7,003 bases of DNA. Source: Desulfobacula sp. GTDB taxonomy: Bacteria; Desulfobacterota; Desulfobacteria; Desulfobacterales; Desulfobacteraceae. Numbering within the stretch: position 1 is the first letter of the stretch; each line of letters opens with the position of its first letter. The notes under the pieces are model-generated. The model was not told where the DNA came from and searched no databases. It worked only from the letters and a program-made list of their open reading frames with translations. A program made the position numbers and the translations under genes. Shown in pieces: positions 1 to 6,763 of this stretch. The stretch covers positions 1 through 7,003 of the forward strand of contig JAGLNZ010000199.1 of the NCBI GenBank assembly GCA_023139225.1, given 5' to 3'.

Positions 1-93
1 GAATCTCTCCGGGCGCGCCACTTACAATGCATTTTAATCAGATATATTCTTAACGCTTTAAATATTAATTGTCTCATTCTAAATAATATTCTG

Positions 94-112
94 GAAGAGT
101 TTGAACTCCTTC
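94..112 (-). terminator. Short inverted repeat after the DUF89-like gene, weak terminator candidate
   Basis: About 22 bases past the stop codon, the minus strand can fold GAA-(G)-GAGTT / AACTC-TTC, eight pairs with one bulged base and a very tight loop. No run of T follows (the next bases are CAGAATATTATTT), so it does not look like a good intrinsic terminator. The rest of 1-134 shows no convincing gene. Confidence 0.2.
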
Positions 113-134
113 TTGTATCAGTGTGGCAAAAGGC

Positions 135-1880
135 TTACGAATCGGCCAGCCTCTGGTCATACATGGAGCCCACCCCATATTCATTGCGGCGCATAAATTT
201 ATCCAGAGACGGGCCAATGAGTTGCATTTCAGGATTTTCTTTTTGAACATCCTGGGCTATTCGCATCTCTTTGGTACACCCGGTACTATAGGTTGAATCT
301 TTACCATTCCATTCCGGTGGGACCTTTTTGTTTATAAGTGAAAAGCTTTCGGCAATATCGTCTGATGTCTGGAATCTCCATATATCTATATATGTGCTTC
401 TTTGAACAATTTCCCACATATACATGAGATCATCCGCATCCATTCCGGGTTCATAATAGAGTGATGGGTTGATAATAAAAAGATCGGCCGACTGTTTTTG
501 CAAGTGGTCAATAAACAGGCTCATTAATTTTTTTGCAACATCAATTTTTCCAGGGATGGAACCAATGATGCCACTGTAAAACATGACCGTCATTCCTTTC
601 TTTTTGGCAGTTTTCATTTGATCGATAATTATATTTGCCTTTTTTTCCAGGTCTTCATGGGAAAATTTTATAAACGCCTGGTGCTTAGGTTTATAGGTGA
701 TCATCAATGCTTTTTTATCAAGACTTATATTTATGATATTTTGGGTAAATTTAAAATGGGAATCAATTAATCTTTTTTTCTGGATCTTTCCCCGTGATAT
801 GACACAATCCACCTCTTTGAAAATTCTGGAAAAGGTGGTGGAGGCAAGCAAGAGATTTAAATTTTCCCTGGTACCGTCAGATACCACATAGATATTCTTG
901 TCGTGTTTTAAAAGTTTTACCAGGTTGTTTTTGCTAATGGTTTTTTCATGAATAAAGTGTGCGTTTTCAAGTTCCTTTACCAGGACAGGATCTGTTCTGG
1001 TATCTGCCAGGCATACATTTGTGAAGAAAGGCGCTTCCTTTACAGTAAAAATAACTGCATGACCAAGTTCGGCAAGGAATTTGGCAATCGTAAGATCCAC
1101 GACCACTTCGCCGGATTCATCGGCAAGCCAGAGGATTTTTTGTTTCCTGGCTTTAACCAGGGTCATTAATGGTGATAGCCCATCTCCTTTGATAGGGGTG
1201 TTAAAGATTTTTTTAATTTTTGCTAACGAAGGGATCTTTGGATTTTTATGTGTCCACAGCCTATCTTGCGTGATCAGGGTCAAACGTCTTAGGAATTCAA
1301 TCTCTTTGATTTTTTCCCTTAATTCAAACAAAGACAGATTTTCAATGGTTTGTAATGAATCGTCAATCTGGTTTAAGGCCTTTTTAAGGGTTTCGGAATT
1401 TAAAAATTTTTTTATTTTTTTATTTGCTGCTCTTTTATCTGCTGAATATGGATTTTCGATATGTGTGCGGCTTAAAAAAATTTTGTACAACCTTTTTTCA
1501 AGCCGGGAAGGTATCAAAAGACCGGTTCTAATTTCATCATCATATTTTATTTTGATCAATGCTTTTAAAAATTGATTGTCATACTCTGAATCAATTAATC
1601 CGTCAATCATGGAAATGACCCTGTCAAACACCTGTTCGTAATGCTTTTTCAGGTACAAAGGGTATTGTCTTGACATGATCGCGTCAAACATTTTATCGGA
1701 ACATGGATAGTATCGTTCTTCATTTTCAGGATAGACCATAAATTCAACCTGTTCCCTTGCGCCAACCTTGGTCGGATAAGCAAACGGGTCTAAATGATTT
1801 TTAAGAAAAAAAGATGTAAACCAGGCATTAAAATCCGGGCTTTTTTCAAAGTGAGCAGGTATATTTTCTTGGTTATTCAT
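135..1880 (-). CDS. DUF89/ARMT1-like domain protein with divergent active site and C-terminal extension
   Basis: This 581-residue soluble protein shows no signal peptide or membrane segment. Visible DUF89 (damage-control phosphatase / ARMT1-like) landmarks, in order: a helical N-terminal part ending in an ENPYSADKRAAN stretch (142-153), like the family's DPY..K..N segment; a beta strand with ADESGEVVVD (253-262), matching the D-N-x-G-E-x-x-x-D metal/phosphate loop; PFFTNVCLADTRTD (284-297), the position of the second Asp; and VDCVISRGK (357-365), matching the family's VISKG motif. Family members are metal-dependent phosphatases acting on small phosphometabolites. Here the canonical Asn after the first Asp is Glu, and the usual KGxxN becomes RGxxQ, so activity or substrate may differ. 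About 150 residues (430-581) follow that I cannot assign; they include WRFQT, a PPEWNGKDSTYSTGC stretch and a GVGSMYDQR end. The start is well supported: AGGAG (1886-1890) lies 5 bases before the ATG. It is divergent from the J-protein gene. Family assignment is fairly sure; function is unknown. Confidence 0.72.
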   Translation of the reverse strand: MNNQENIPAHFEKSPDFNAWFTSFFLKNHLDPFAYPTKVGAREQVEFMVYPENEERYYPCSDKMFDAIMSRQYPLYLKKHYEQVFDRVISMIDGLIDSEYDNQFLKALIKIKYDDEIRTGLLIPSRLEKRLYKIFLSRTHIENPYSADKRAANKKIKKFLNSETLKKALNQIDDSLQTIENLSLFELREKIKEIEFLRRLTLITQDRLWTHKNPKIPSLAKIKKIFNTPIKGDGLSPLMTLVKARKQKILWLADESGEVVVDLTIAKFLAELGHAVIFTVKEAPFFTNVCLADTRTDPVLVKELENAHFIHEKTISKNNLVKLLKHDKNIYVVSDGTRENLNLLLASTTFSRIFKEVDCVISRGKIQKKRLIDSHFKFTQNIINISLDKKALMITYKPKHQAFIKFSHEDLEKKANIIIDQMKTAKKKGMTVMFYSGIIGSIPGKIDVAKKLMSLFIDHLQKQSADLFIINPSLYYEPGMDADDLMYMWEIVQRSTYIDIWRFQTSDDIAESFSLINKKVPPEWNGKDSTYSTGCTKEMRIAQDVQKENPEMQLIGPSLDKFMRRNEYGVGSMYDQRLADS

Positions 1881-1882
1881 AA

Positions 1883-1890
1883 GGTCTCCT
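1883..1890 (-). promoter_or_regulatory. Shine-Dalgarno site of the DUF89-like gene
   Basis: On the minus strand AAGGAGACC ends just before the ATG at 1880, with the AGGAG core 5 bases away. It is the clearest ribosome binding site in the window and fixes the start of this gene. The rightward genes lack anything comparable. Confidence 0.75.
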
Positions 1891-1910
1891 TTTGGGGGAA
1901 AAACTTTTTT

Positions 1911-1939
1911 ATGGTATCATTTCAATGGTTGCTTTGCAA
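1911..1939 (-). promoter_or_regulatory. Candidate sigma-70 promoter for the DUF89-like gene
   Basis: Reading the minus strand, TTGCAA (1939-1934) and TACCAT (1916-1911) are separated by 17 bases, and TG stands one base before the -10, giving an extended -10. Each hexamer matches consensus at 4 of 6 positions. Transcription would start near 1904, leaving a leader of about 24 bases that contains the Shine-Dalgarno site. Pattern match only. Confidence 0.33.
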
Positions 1940-1960
1940 TTGACTAACACGCAAACGACC

Positions 1961-1987
1961 TTGACACAATGTTTTTGGAAGCATAAT
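1961..1987 (+). promoter_or_regulatory. Candidate sigma-70 promoter for the J-domain gene
   Basis: A perfect TTGACA (1961-1966) is followed, after a short 15-base spacer, by CATAAT (1982-1987, 5 of 6 matches). A 17-base spacer would instead use TAATAG (1984-1989), a poorer match. Either choice puts the transcript start at about 1994-1997, on or next to the ATG at 1996. The mRNA would then be leaderless, which agrees with the lack of a Shine-Dalgarno site at normal spacing. Confidence 0.42.
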
Positions 1988-1995
1988 AGATAAAT

Positions 1996-2646
1996 ATGGA
2001 TAAAAAAACAGCTTTTGAGATTTTGAATCTGGATGCAACCGTCTCTTTTGAGGATGCAAAAAAAGCGTATCGAAAATTAGCAAAAAAATACCACCCTGAT
2101 GTAGTGGGGAAAAATTCTTGGCCAAAAAGGAATGCAGAAGCAAAAATGAAAGAGATAAACCTTGCATTTCGTTATATTGCCCCGCTGTTAAGATCGAATC
2201 AGGCAATTAAAAAAACAAAAGAAAAAAAGTATGACACAACAGGAGAAGATAAATCTATAAAACATGAAAAGGATATGATTTTTTCTTTTTTATCAAAAAT
2301 ATTTGGATTGCTGTCAGCCTTTTTAAATAAAAAAATATATAGCAGGGCTTTTAATAAAAATGTTGAAAAAGAAAAATTTAGACCACCTGATAGATCAACT
2401 GATAGAAAGCGTCGCTTTGATGATATTTTTCACAACGTTTATAATATTAGTTCTGATAGAAAAAGAAAGGCAGGAAAATTTAAAAAAAAGAGGCGGTCAC
2501 AAAAGAACAGCCCATATATCGGTTATCAAAAATTTATGGTATTGAAAAGAAAAATGAAATCCGGGCAGTCCGATCCCAATATGAGTATCGGAAAAATAGA
2601 TAAAATTGATCCGGTTAAGAGGGTTAACCCTATAGGGAACAAGTAA
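1996..2646 (+). CDS. J-domain protein (DnaJ-like co-chaperone) with basic C-terminal tail
   Basis: Residues 2-66 form a J domain: helix I (AFEILNL), helix II (FEDAKKAYRKLAKKY), the invariant HPD at 33-35, and helix III (EAKMKEINLAFRYI). J domains stimulate ATP hydrolysis by DnaK-type Hsp70s, so the protein should recruit an Hsp70 to a target. It is not DnaJ itself: the Gly/Phe region, CxxCxGxG zinc repeats and C-terminal substrate domains are absent, and at 216 residues it is much shorter. After the J domain come a hydrophobic or amphipathic stretch at 94-110 (MIFSFLSKIFGLLSAFL), which could bind a membrane or partner, and a Lys/Arg-rich tail (about 111-190) of unknown role. No Shine-Dalgarno site is well placed; GGAAG lies 14 bases upstream. 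The gene stands alone, divergent from the DUF89-like gene and convergent with the phosphoesterase. The J domain is certain; the client is unknown. Confidence 0.85.
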   Translation: MDKKTAFEILNLDATVSFEDAKKAYRKLAKKYHPDVVGKNSWPKRNAEAKMKEINLAFRYIAPLLRSNQAIKKTKEKKYDTTGEDKSIKHEKDMIFSFLSKIFGLLSAFLNKKIYSRAFNKNVEKEKFRPPDRSTDRKRRFDDIFHNVYNISSDRKRKAGKFKKKRRSQKNSPYIGYQKFMVLKRKMKSGQSDPNMSIGKIDKIDPVKRVNPIGNK

Positions 2647-2669
2647 ACTTGCCGTGCCTTACAATTAAT

Positions 2670-3182
2670 TTAAAATTTTATAGAGATTAATTTATTCCCT
2701 GTTTTAAGTTCAATAATATTCGCTGAAGTACTGTCAATCATACCGTAAGTATAAATATCGTTGCGTGGACAGGTAATGGAACCCGGATTCATAAAAATGT
2801 GATCATTTTTTTTTTCAAGGGAACAAAGGTGGGTGTGGCCCTGTATAATAATATCAGTATCTTCAGAATAAGTGTAAGCAAGGTGGCCATGGGACAGAAA
2901 AAATTTTTTATTGAAAACCGTGAATTCCATTGCCGTGTCAAACCCCGGGGAAAAAGAGGGTGTGTCACAATTTCCATAGACATAATAGAAATGATGTTTA
3001 AATGTGACCAAATCATTTTTTATTGATTCCGGCTGAAAATCTGTATTTGAGAAATTTCCGTATTTTGTATCAAAAAGATCTCCGGCAATGGCAAGTTGAT
3101 CGTAAGGCTGCAAAATATTTTTCATAGTTAACCATGAACTGTACCTGCCATGAATGTCCGCTGTAACAATAAGTTTTGTCAT
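2670..3182 (-). CDS. YfcE-like calcineurin-type metallophosphoesterase
   Basis: A 170-residue cytosolic phosphoesterase of the YfcE/MJ0936 type, close to the usual length of about 165-185. All dinuclear-metal motifs are present in order: DIH (9-11), GDLFD (34-38, Asp35 bridging), GNCD (70-73), SHGH (97-100) and GHTH (115-118), followed by the family's NPGS (132-135). Known relatives are Mn2+-dependent phosphodiesterases shown mainly on artificial substrates; the natural substrate is unknown. With an intact active site it is probably functional. A Shine-Dalgarno-like AAGGA (3200-3196) lies about 13 bases before the ATG, rather far. The stop is 23 bases from the stop of the convergent J-protein gene. 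It is divergent from the diguanylate cyclase gene across 80 bp. Oddity: the codons for KK between GHTH and NPGS form a run of ten A on the coding strand (2815-2806). Confidence 0.88.
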   Translation of the reverse strand: MTKLIVTADIHGRYSSWLTMKNILQPYDQLAIAGDLFDTKYGNFSNTDFQPESIKNDLVTFKHHFYYVYGNCDTPSFSPGFDTAMEFTVFNKKFFLSHGHLAYTYSEDTDIIIQGHTHLCSLEKKNDHIFMNPGSITCPRNDIYTYGMIDSTSANIIELKTGNKLISIKF

Positions 3183-3198
3183 AGGATTTATTTTTTCC

Positions 3199-3227
3199 TT
3201 GTTAAAAAAAATAAAATTTCATAATAT
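3199..3227 (+). promoter_or_regulatory. Weak candidate promoter for the diguanylate cyclase operon
   Basis: TTGTTA (3199-3204) and TAATAT (3222-3227) are 17 bases apart, each with 4 of 6 consensus matches. The overlapping CATAAT (3220-3225) fits better but at 15 bases. The start would fall near 3232, about 30 bases before the ATG. The whole stretch is very AT-rich, so chance matches are likely. Confidence 0.22.
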
Positions 3228-3262
3228 CGAGCCTAAATCAACTAAATTTTAATAGAAATGAT

Positions 3263-4555
3263 ATGTATTTTAAATTAATAGATAGAATACTGGCGCTTGG
3301 TAATCTGATCGGCCAGGCCAGGCTGGCATATATAGAAGCCGATAATGAATTACAGGTGTCCTCATGGAATCAGGGTGCCATGGATTTATTCGGCTATACC
3401 GAAGATGATACAATAGGGCGTTTTTTGAATGAGCTCATTCCCATCAGTAAGCGTGAGCTTAATAATTGTAAAAAGAGTCAGCTTTTAACTTGTTCCCACA
3501 TCAACCATAATGGGCAGGAAATCCAATGCGATATTTTCTATGCGCCCATTATGAATACAAAAGGTGAAAAACTGGGTATTGCTGTTCTTGCCAAAGATAT
3601 TTCCGCCAGATTAAAAGATAAGGCAAGTTTGAAACAACAGGAACAACATTTGCGCGATATTTTCGGTTTTGCCCCCATTGGTATTTATCATGTGAATATG
3701 GAAGGCGAAATTCTTTCGGCCAATCCGGAATATGCCTGGATGCTGGGTTATGAGTCTGCCGAGGTTGTTGCTGAACAAATAACCGATTTTGCGGCTCAGA
3801 CATTTTTTGATCCGGAAAAGGCAGATGAGTTCATGTTTGGCGTTTTTGAGGCTGAGGAAGTTATTCGATTTCGTTGCCGGCTCAAAAGAAAGGACAATTC
3901 ATTTGTCTGGGCACTGTGCTATGCAAAAGCAACCCATGATGGATCCGGGCGAATGGATGGATTTAACGGATTTTCCATAGATATCAGTGATACGGTTCGC
4001 GCAGAGCAGGAACTAAAAAAAGTAAATGAAAAACTTAAAATGCTTTCTGTGATAGATGGGTTGACACAGATTCCTAATCGGCGAAGATTTGATGAATACC
4101 TTGAATCTGAATGGAAAAGACATTACAGGGATAAGGATAAAATATCAGTTGTTCTTAGTGATATCGACTTTTTTAAGCTGTACAATGATAATTACGGTCA
4201 TCAGGCAGGTGATGACTGCCTTAAAAAAGTGGCACAGGCAATTCAAGACTCTGCCCATCGATCGGCTGATTTGGCCGCAAGATATGGTGGAGAAGAGTTT
4301 GTACTTGTTTTGCCCCGTACGGATGCAGGCGGTGCAATGGCTGTGGCTGAAAAAGTTCGAATAAATGTAATGAACCTTGAAATTGCCCATGAAAAATCCA
4401 AAGTAAACGATCATGTCACTTTAAGCCTGGGCGTTGCGACAATGGTACCGGGGAAGGATAATTCCGCCGAGGATCTTGTTGCCCTGTCAGACCAGGCCTT
4501 GTATGAAGCAAAAGAGAATGGCCGTAATCAAAGCATCAGTAAAAAAAGTGATTAA
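3263..4555 (+). CDS. PAS-PAS-GGDEF diguanylate cyclase
   Basis: A 430-residue protein with no membrane segment, so a cytosolic sensor. Order: PAS 1 (about 20-113, with SSWNQGAMDLFGYTEDD and a closing VLAKDIS), PAS 2 with PAC (about 128-243, closing GFSIDIS), a short coiled linker (245-262), then GGDEF (263-428). The catalytic domain looks active: SDIDFFKLYND (299-309) carries the metal Asp, and GGEEF is at 342-346. RSAD (333-336) sits at the RxxD inhibitory site, so feedback inhibition by c-di-GMP is expected. It should make c-di-GMP from two GTP. No PAS residue identifies a cofactor such as haem or flavin. No EAL domain follows. The ATG is the first in frame but lacks a clear Shine-Dalgarno site, so the start is less sure than the product. 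The hydrolase gene follows after 15 bp, probably in one transcript. Confidence 0.93.
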   Translation: MYFKLIDRILALGNLIGQARLAYIEADNELQVSSWNQGAMDLFGYTEDDTIGRFLNELIPISKRELNNCKKSQLLTCSHINHNGQEIQCDIFYAPIMNTKGEKLGIAVLAKDISARLKDKASLKQQEQHLRDIFGFAPIGIYHVNMEGEILSANPEYAWMLGYESAEVVAEQITDFAAQTFFDPEKADEFMFGVFEAEEVIRFRCRLKRKDNSFVWALCYAKATHDGSGRMDGFNGFSIDISDTVRAEQELKKVNEKLKMLSVIDGLTQIPNRRRFDEYLESEWKRHYRDKDKISVVLSDIDFFKLYNDNYGHQAGDDCLKKVAQAIQDSAHRSADLAARYGGEEFVLVLPRTDAGGAMAVAEKVRINVMNLEIAHEKSKVNDHVTLSLGVATMVPGKDNSAEDLVALSDQALYEAKENGRNQSISKKSD

Positions 4556-4570
4556 GATTCAATTTTTTTT

Positions 4571-5500
4571 ATGATCAATAACAAAACGCACTCAAATAAA
4601 GAGATATTTGAGTATCATTATTTTTCACCAAAAAAGAATGTTATTATTCGCTATGGGATAACCCTCTGTCGTAAAGAGCCAGCAAACGCCATTTGTCTTT
4701 TGTTACACGGACGATCTGAATTTATTGAAAAGTATAAGGGGATTGCAAGACAATTACAGGGAAAAGGGTTCCAGGTTATCAGCCCTGATTGGAGGGGACA
4801 GGGACTGTCTTCAAGGGAGCTTGAAAACAGGCATAAAGGCCATATTAATCGGTTTGATGATTATGTGGATGACCTGGAGACACTCTACTCAAGGGTAATA
4901 AAACCTTATGGGTTACCGGTTTATTTACTGGCACATTCCATGGGCGGGCATATTGCCCTGCGGTTCATGAGCAGGCATCCTTTAAAAATTAAAAAAGCAG
5001 TCCTGGCTTCCCCTATGATCGATATTGCAATGTCTGCAATGATTAAGCCTATATCAAAATTTATATCAAAGAGGTTGTCCAAAACATCATTTGCAAAAAA
5101 ATATACTATGGGTTCAAAGAATTATTCTGATAGAAAAGCCAAATTCAAGGGTAATAATTTATGCCATGATTCTGAAAAATTTTTGATTTTACATAATGAG
5201 ATTGCAAATAACCCTGATCTTGCTCTCGGGGGGGCTACCTGGGGCTGGCTGAATGCAGCCTTTGAATCCATAGGGATCTTAAAACAGGATGATATAATTG
5301 ACAAGATTGTAACTCCCATATTGATGATCAGTGCCCAAAAAGATTCTATTGTGTCCTCAAGAGCCCAGGAAAAATTAAGCAGGAAATTACCCAAGTGTAC
5401 GCTTCTTTCAATTGATGGAGCCTTTCATGAGCTTCTTTTCGAGGAAACCGGGATTAACAGTCAGTTTTGGGATGCGTTTAACCGGTTTGTTGTTGAATGA
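4571..5500 (+). CDS. Alpha/beta hydrolase, monoacylglycerol lipase / lysophospholipase-like (Hydrolase_4)
   Basis: A 309-residue serine hydrolase of the monoacylglycerol lipase/PldB-like group. Visible elements: oxyanion strand LLLHGRSE (43-50), a DWRGQGLS loop (73-80) typical of this group, nucleophile elbow AHSMGG with Ser123, the acid in SAQKDSIV (Asp258), and the base in GAFHELLFE (His286). A cap lies between about 150 and 235. It has no signal peptide, so it acts inside the cell, probably on monoacylglycerols, lysophospholipids or similar esters; the substrate cannot be read from sequence. It starts 15 bp after the diguanylate cyclase stop, with eight T directly before the ATG and no Shine-Dalgarno site, so translation may depend on coupling or on the T-rich leader. 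No other in-frame ATG lies near the start. Its TGA abuts the stop codon of the convergent protease gene. Confidence 0.88.
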   Translation: MINNKTHSNKEIFEYHYFSPKKNVIIRYGITLCRKEPANAICLLLHGRSEFIEKYKGIARQLQGKGFQVISPDWRGQGLSSRELENRHKGHINRFDDYVDDLETLYSRVIKPYGLPVYLLAHSMGGHIALRFMSRHPLKIKKAVLASPMIDIAMSAMIKPISKFISKRLSKTSFAKKYTMGSKNYSDRKAKFKGNNLCHDSEKFLILHNEIANNPDLALGGATWGWLNAAFESIGILKQDDIIDKIVTPILMISAQKDSIVSSRAQEKLSRKLPKCTLLSIDGAFHELLFEETGINSQFWDAFNRFVVE

Positions 5501-6745
5501 TTATAGAGATTTTAATGTGTTGATTCTCTCAAGTACAGGTGGATGGGAGTAATTTAAAAACACATAAAAAGGATGAGGTGTTAAATTTGAAAGGTTGTGA
5601 GCAGACAGTTTTTTTAAGGCATTGATCAACGGCCTGCTGTCTTGAATGGTTTTTGCGGCAAATTGATCGGCCTCATATTCATCTTTTCTGGAGGAGATTT
5701 GAAAAAGAATGGATATAAATAAATCTATGGGTGAGTATAACATTCCAAAAAAGATCAAACCGGCATAAATGGAAACCTCTTTCATGAAAAAAGCATGGAA
5801 TAAACCTTCATGGGATATAAATATGGAAATAAGATAAAAAATAAATCCCATTTGAAAGATACCCAATAGCATTCTTTTTAGGATGTGCCTTTTTTTAAAA
5901 TGGCCCATTTCATGGGCAAGAACTGATACCAATTCTTCAATGGACTGCTCTTTAATCAGAGTATCGAATAACACGATTCGTTTGTTTTTTCCAAAGCCGG
6001 CAAAAAAAGCATTGGATTTGCTGCTTCTTTTTGATCCGTCCATGACAAAGATATTGGAAAGTGAAAAATCAATTGATTTTGCATAGTTTAGTATGGCTTC
6101 CTTTAACGGGCCATCCTCCAGGGGAGTAAATTTATTGAACAACGGCATAATCCAGGTAGGGACGATATATTGAACAATAAGAAGAAAAATAGTACTTACT
6201 GCCCAGCACATGATCCAGGCAAACCGGCCCCCAAATTCCAAAAACCCTAAGATTAATGATAGGAGTAGTCCTCCCAACACTGCTGAAAGAACAATGGACT
6301 TAATAAGGTCGGTAACAAAAAGTATTGGGGTTGTTTTATTGAAACCAAATTTTTCTTCAATCACAAAAGTGGAATAAATACTGAAAGGCATGGATATTAA
6401 AAGTTTTAAAACTAAAAGAATGCCAGTAAAAAAAAGTCCGGAAACAATTGAGCCAAAATTAAATGATCTGACAACCGAATCAATGGCTTGAAAACCGCCT
6501 GAAAACCAAAACACTAAAATAATAGCAAGGTCAAAACTTGATGTGATAAATCCAAATTTTGTATTTGCCTTCAGGTAATTTTGAGAGTCAGAATATTTTT
6601 TGTTATTGTAATGGTCGTTAAACTCTTCCGGAAGGGGCTGTTTCAGATTTTTTAGGTTTAGAAAATCTGCAGTGTTATTAATAAGGTAACTGCCTATCAG
6701 TGTTGTAAGAATGACAATGATAATTAATTGTTCTGAAAAATACAT
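5501..6745 (-). CDS. M48 family Ste24-type membrane zinc metalloprotease
   Basis: A 414-residue integral membrane protease. It has the Ste24/CAAX-protease architecture rather than the shorter HtpX one: an N-terminal membrane domain with several hydrophobic segments (about 5-25, 70-85, 98-125, 145-170, 175-200) and the conserved FVIEEKFGFNK loop (127-137), then the catalytic domain. The zinc site is HEMGH (278-282) with third ligand Glu358 in DEYEAD. Family motifs SKSNAFFAGFG (242-252), VLFDTL (258-263) and SHPP (400-403) are intact. Two more hydrophobic segments flank the zinc site's second half (about 294-312, 325-350). Eukaryotic Ste24 trims prenylated proteins and clears blocked translocons; bacteria mostly lack prenylated proteins, so a membrane quality-control role is the more likely inference. 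It begins 18 bp after the IHF-alpha stop in the same frame, with only a weak Shine-Dalgarno site, implying cotranscription. Confidence 0.92.
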   Translation of the reverse strand: MYFSEQLIIIVILTTLIGSYLINNTADFLNLKNLKQPLPEEFNDHYNNKKYSDSQNYLKANTKFGFITSSFDLAIILVFWFSGGFQAIDSVVRSFNFGSIVSGLFFTGILLVLKLLISMPFSIYSTFVIEEKFGFNKTTPILFVTDLIKSIVLSAVLGGLLLSLILGFLEFGGRFAWIMCWAVSTIFLLIVQYIVPTWIMPLFNKFTPLEDGPLKEAILNYAKSIDFSLSNIFVMDGSKRSSKSNAFFAGFGKNKRIVLFDTLIKEQSIEELVSVLAHEMGHFKKRHILKRMLLGIFQMGFIFYLISIFISHEGLFHAFFMKEVSIYAGLIFFGMLYSPIDLFISILFQISSRKDEYEADQFAAKTIQDSRPLINALKKLSAHNLSNLTPHPFYVFLNYSHPPVLERINTLKSL

Positions 6746-6763
6746 CTTTACGGGAACGCAGCC

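Noticed and set aside
1..77. Open minus-strand frame from an ATG at 77 running off the left edge (about 25 codons)
   Set aside because: Too short to judge, no well-placed Shine-Dalgarno site (AAGGAG is about 30 bases upstream), and no recognisable motif.
540..580. Walker A P-loop in the DUF89-like protein (GSIPGKID)
   Set aside because: Spacing to the first Gly is wrong and no Ser/Thr follows the GK.
1395..1425. Clustered T runs in the DUF89-like gene
   Set aside because: They encode a Lys-rich stretch (NKKIKKF) in an AT-rich gene; no hairpin accompanies them, so not a terminator.
1081..1575. 164-codon plus-strand open frame inside the DUF89-like gene
   Set aside because: Antisense shadow of a gene with clear family motifs and a strong ribosome binding site; the translation is low-complexity and resembles nothing.
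1922..2206. 94-codon minus-strand open frame over the start of the J-domain gene
   Set aside because: It lies opposite the conserved J domain, and its own translation has no motif.
2621..2630. Perfect 10-bp palindrome GGGTTAACCC at the end of the J-domain gene
   Set aside because: It is coding, has no loop and no following T run, and is short enough to occur by chance.
2678..5511. The 11-mer TTATAGAGATT near the 3' ends of both the phosphoesterase and the protease genes
   Set aside because: Only two copies of a short AT-rich word with no symmetry; likely coincidence.
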